Shown: positions 63,697 through 64,000 of the stretch, piece after piece
How the letters are laid out: each line of letters begins with the position of its first letter
How positions within the stretch are numbered: position 1 is the stretch's first letter
DNA from: Lamellibrachia satsuma
Taxonomy: Eukaryota > Annelida > Polychaeta > Sabellida > Siboglinidae
Direction of reading: 5' to 3'
Assembly: GCA_033239005.1 (NCBI GenBank)
Contig: BSQZ01000011.1
Span: 10,457,001-10,521,000, forward strand
Length of the DNA: 64,000 nt
The notes under the pieces: generated by a model
The model's input: the letters and a program-made list of their open reading frames with translations, nothing else
The model's database searches: none
What the model was told of the DNA's origin: nothing
Position numbers and translations under genes: made by a program

Positions 63697-64000
63697 GTAA
63701 GTGATTAAAATATATATGCTGGATATTGTGTTAGAAATGTAAGTGTTACGTAAATATATTGCTGTGTGTATTATAAGTTGTAAGTAAATTTTTTTTTATA
63801 GAACATTTCATTTTTGAATGCCAATAGTACATTTTTTGCCATAATAGCCATGTAATGCCAAGTCTCTTTAAAAAATTATATATAGAATGAATACACCAGA
63901 TTGAAGTAAATTTTGTCCAGGAAATTTATGTAATGTCTTAGCAAAAATAACCTGATAGCCAAACAATTGAAAAACTTTTAACTTTGAGGCTGCATCGAAC
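63697..64000. other. Presumed intron to the window edge
   Basis: AT-rich sequence after the integrase-type exon. The rest of the gene lies beyond the window. Confidence 0.4.

Overview
This is metazoan nuclear DNA. The evidence is split genes with GT/AG introns, non-LTR and DNA transposon debris, tRNA-derived SINEs, long (TA)n, (CA)n and (ACGC)n microsatellites, and at least ten separate minisatellite arrays. The CR1-like element with an esterase-type ORF1 and the EB/EGF-like cysteine modules fit a marine invertebrate, perhaps a lophotrochozoan or cephalochordate. That placement is inference; no marker in the window fixes the species.

The main gene content is two paralogous genes on the minus strand. 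Gene 1 (12056 down to 4561) and gene 2 (45495 down to 25220) were rebuilt by eye from splice sites. Each has seven recognised coding exons in the same order and phases: signal-peptide exon, cysteine modules E, D, C, B and A, then a last exon encoding a hydrophobic tail typical of a GPI-anchor signal. Module spacings match pairwise between the genes. The predicted product is a small secreted, GPI-anchored, disulfide-rich cell-surface protein of unknown function. The initiator exon is not identified in either gene. Gene 1 looks intact. Gene 2 has a one-base frame error in module D and has lost the expected acceptor AG at module C, so it is either decaying or misassembled there. Its introns are swollen by minisatellites, a near-complete CR1 element and a SINE.

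Layout: 1-3357, 45-bp minisatellite; 4.5-12.1 kb, gene 1; 13.5-23.7 kb, transposon graveyard (two copies of an 835-bp repeat, one split by a CR1 insertion; RT remnants; a 74-bp minisatellite born inside a CR1 ORF; a Harbinger-like remnant); 25.2-45.5 kb, gene 2; 46.7-48 kb, SINE and endonuclease scraps; 49.4-55.6 kb, a large inverted duplication flanked by direct repeats; 55.6-56.6 kb, a foldback element; 57-64 kb, scattered exon candidates, including a BED-type zinc finger and an integrase zinc-binding (H2C2-like) exon on the plus strand.

The most striking observation is a 24-unit, 43-bp array (44445-45477). Its unit is the 3' end of gene 2's signal-peptide exon plus its 5' splice donor, so 23 extra consensus donors follow the true one, and each appears to lead out of frame. 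More broadly, several minisatellites here can be traced to an identifiable parent sequence (splice junction, CR1 ORF2, an RT domain, CR1 ORF1, possibly an intron), so the window records how such arrays arise.
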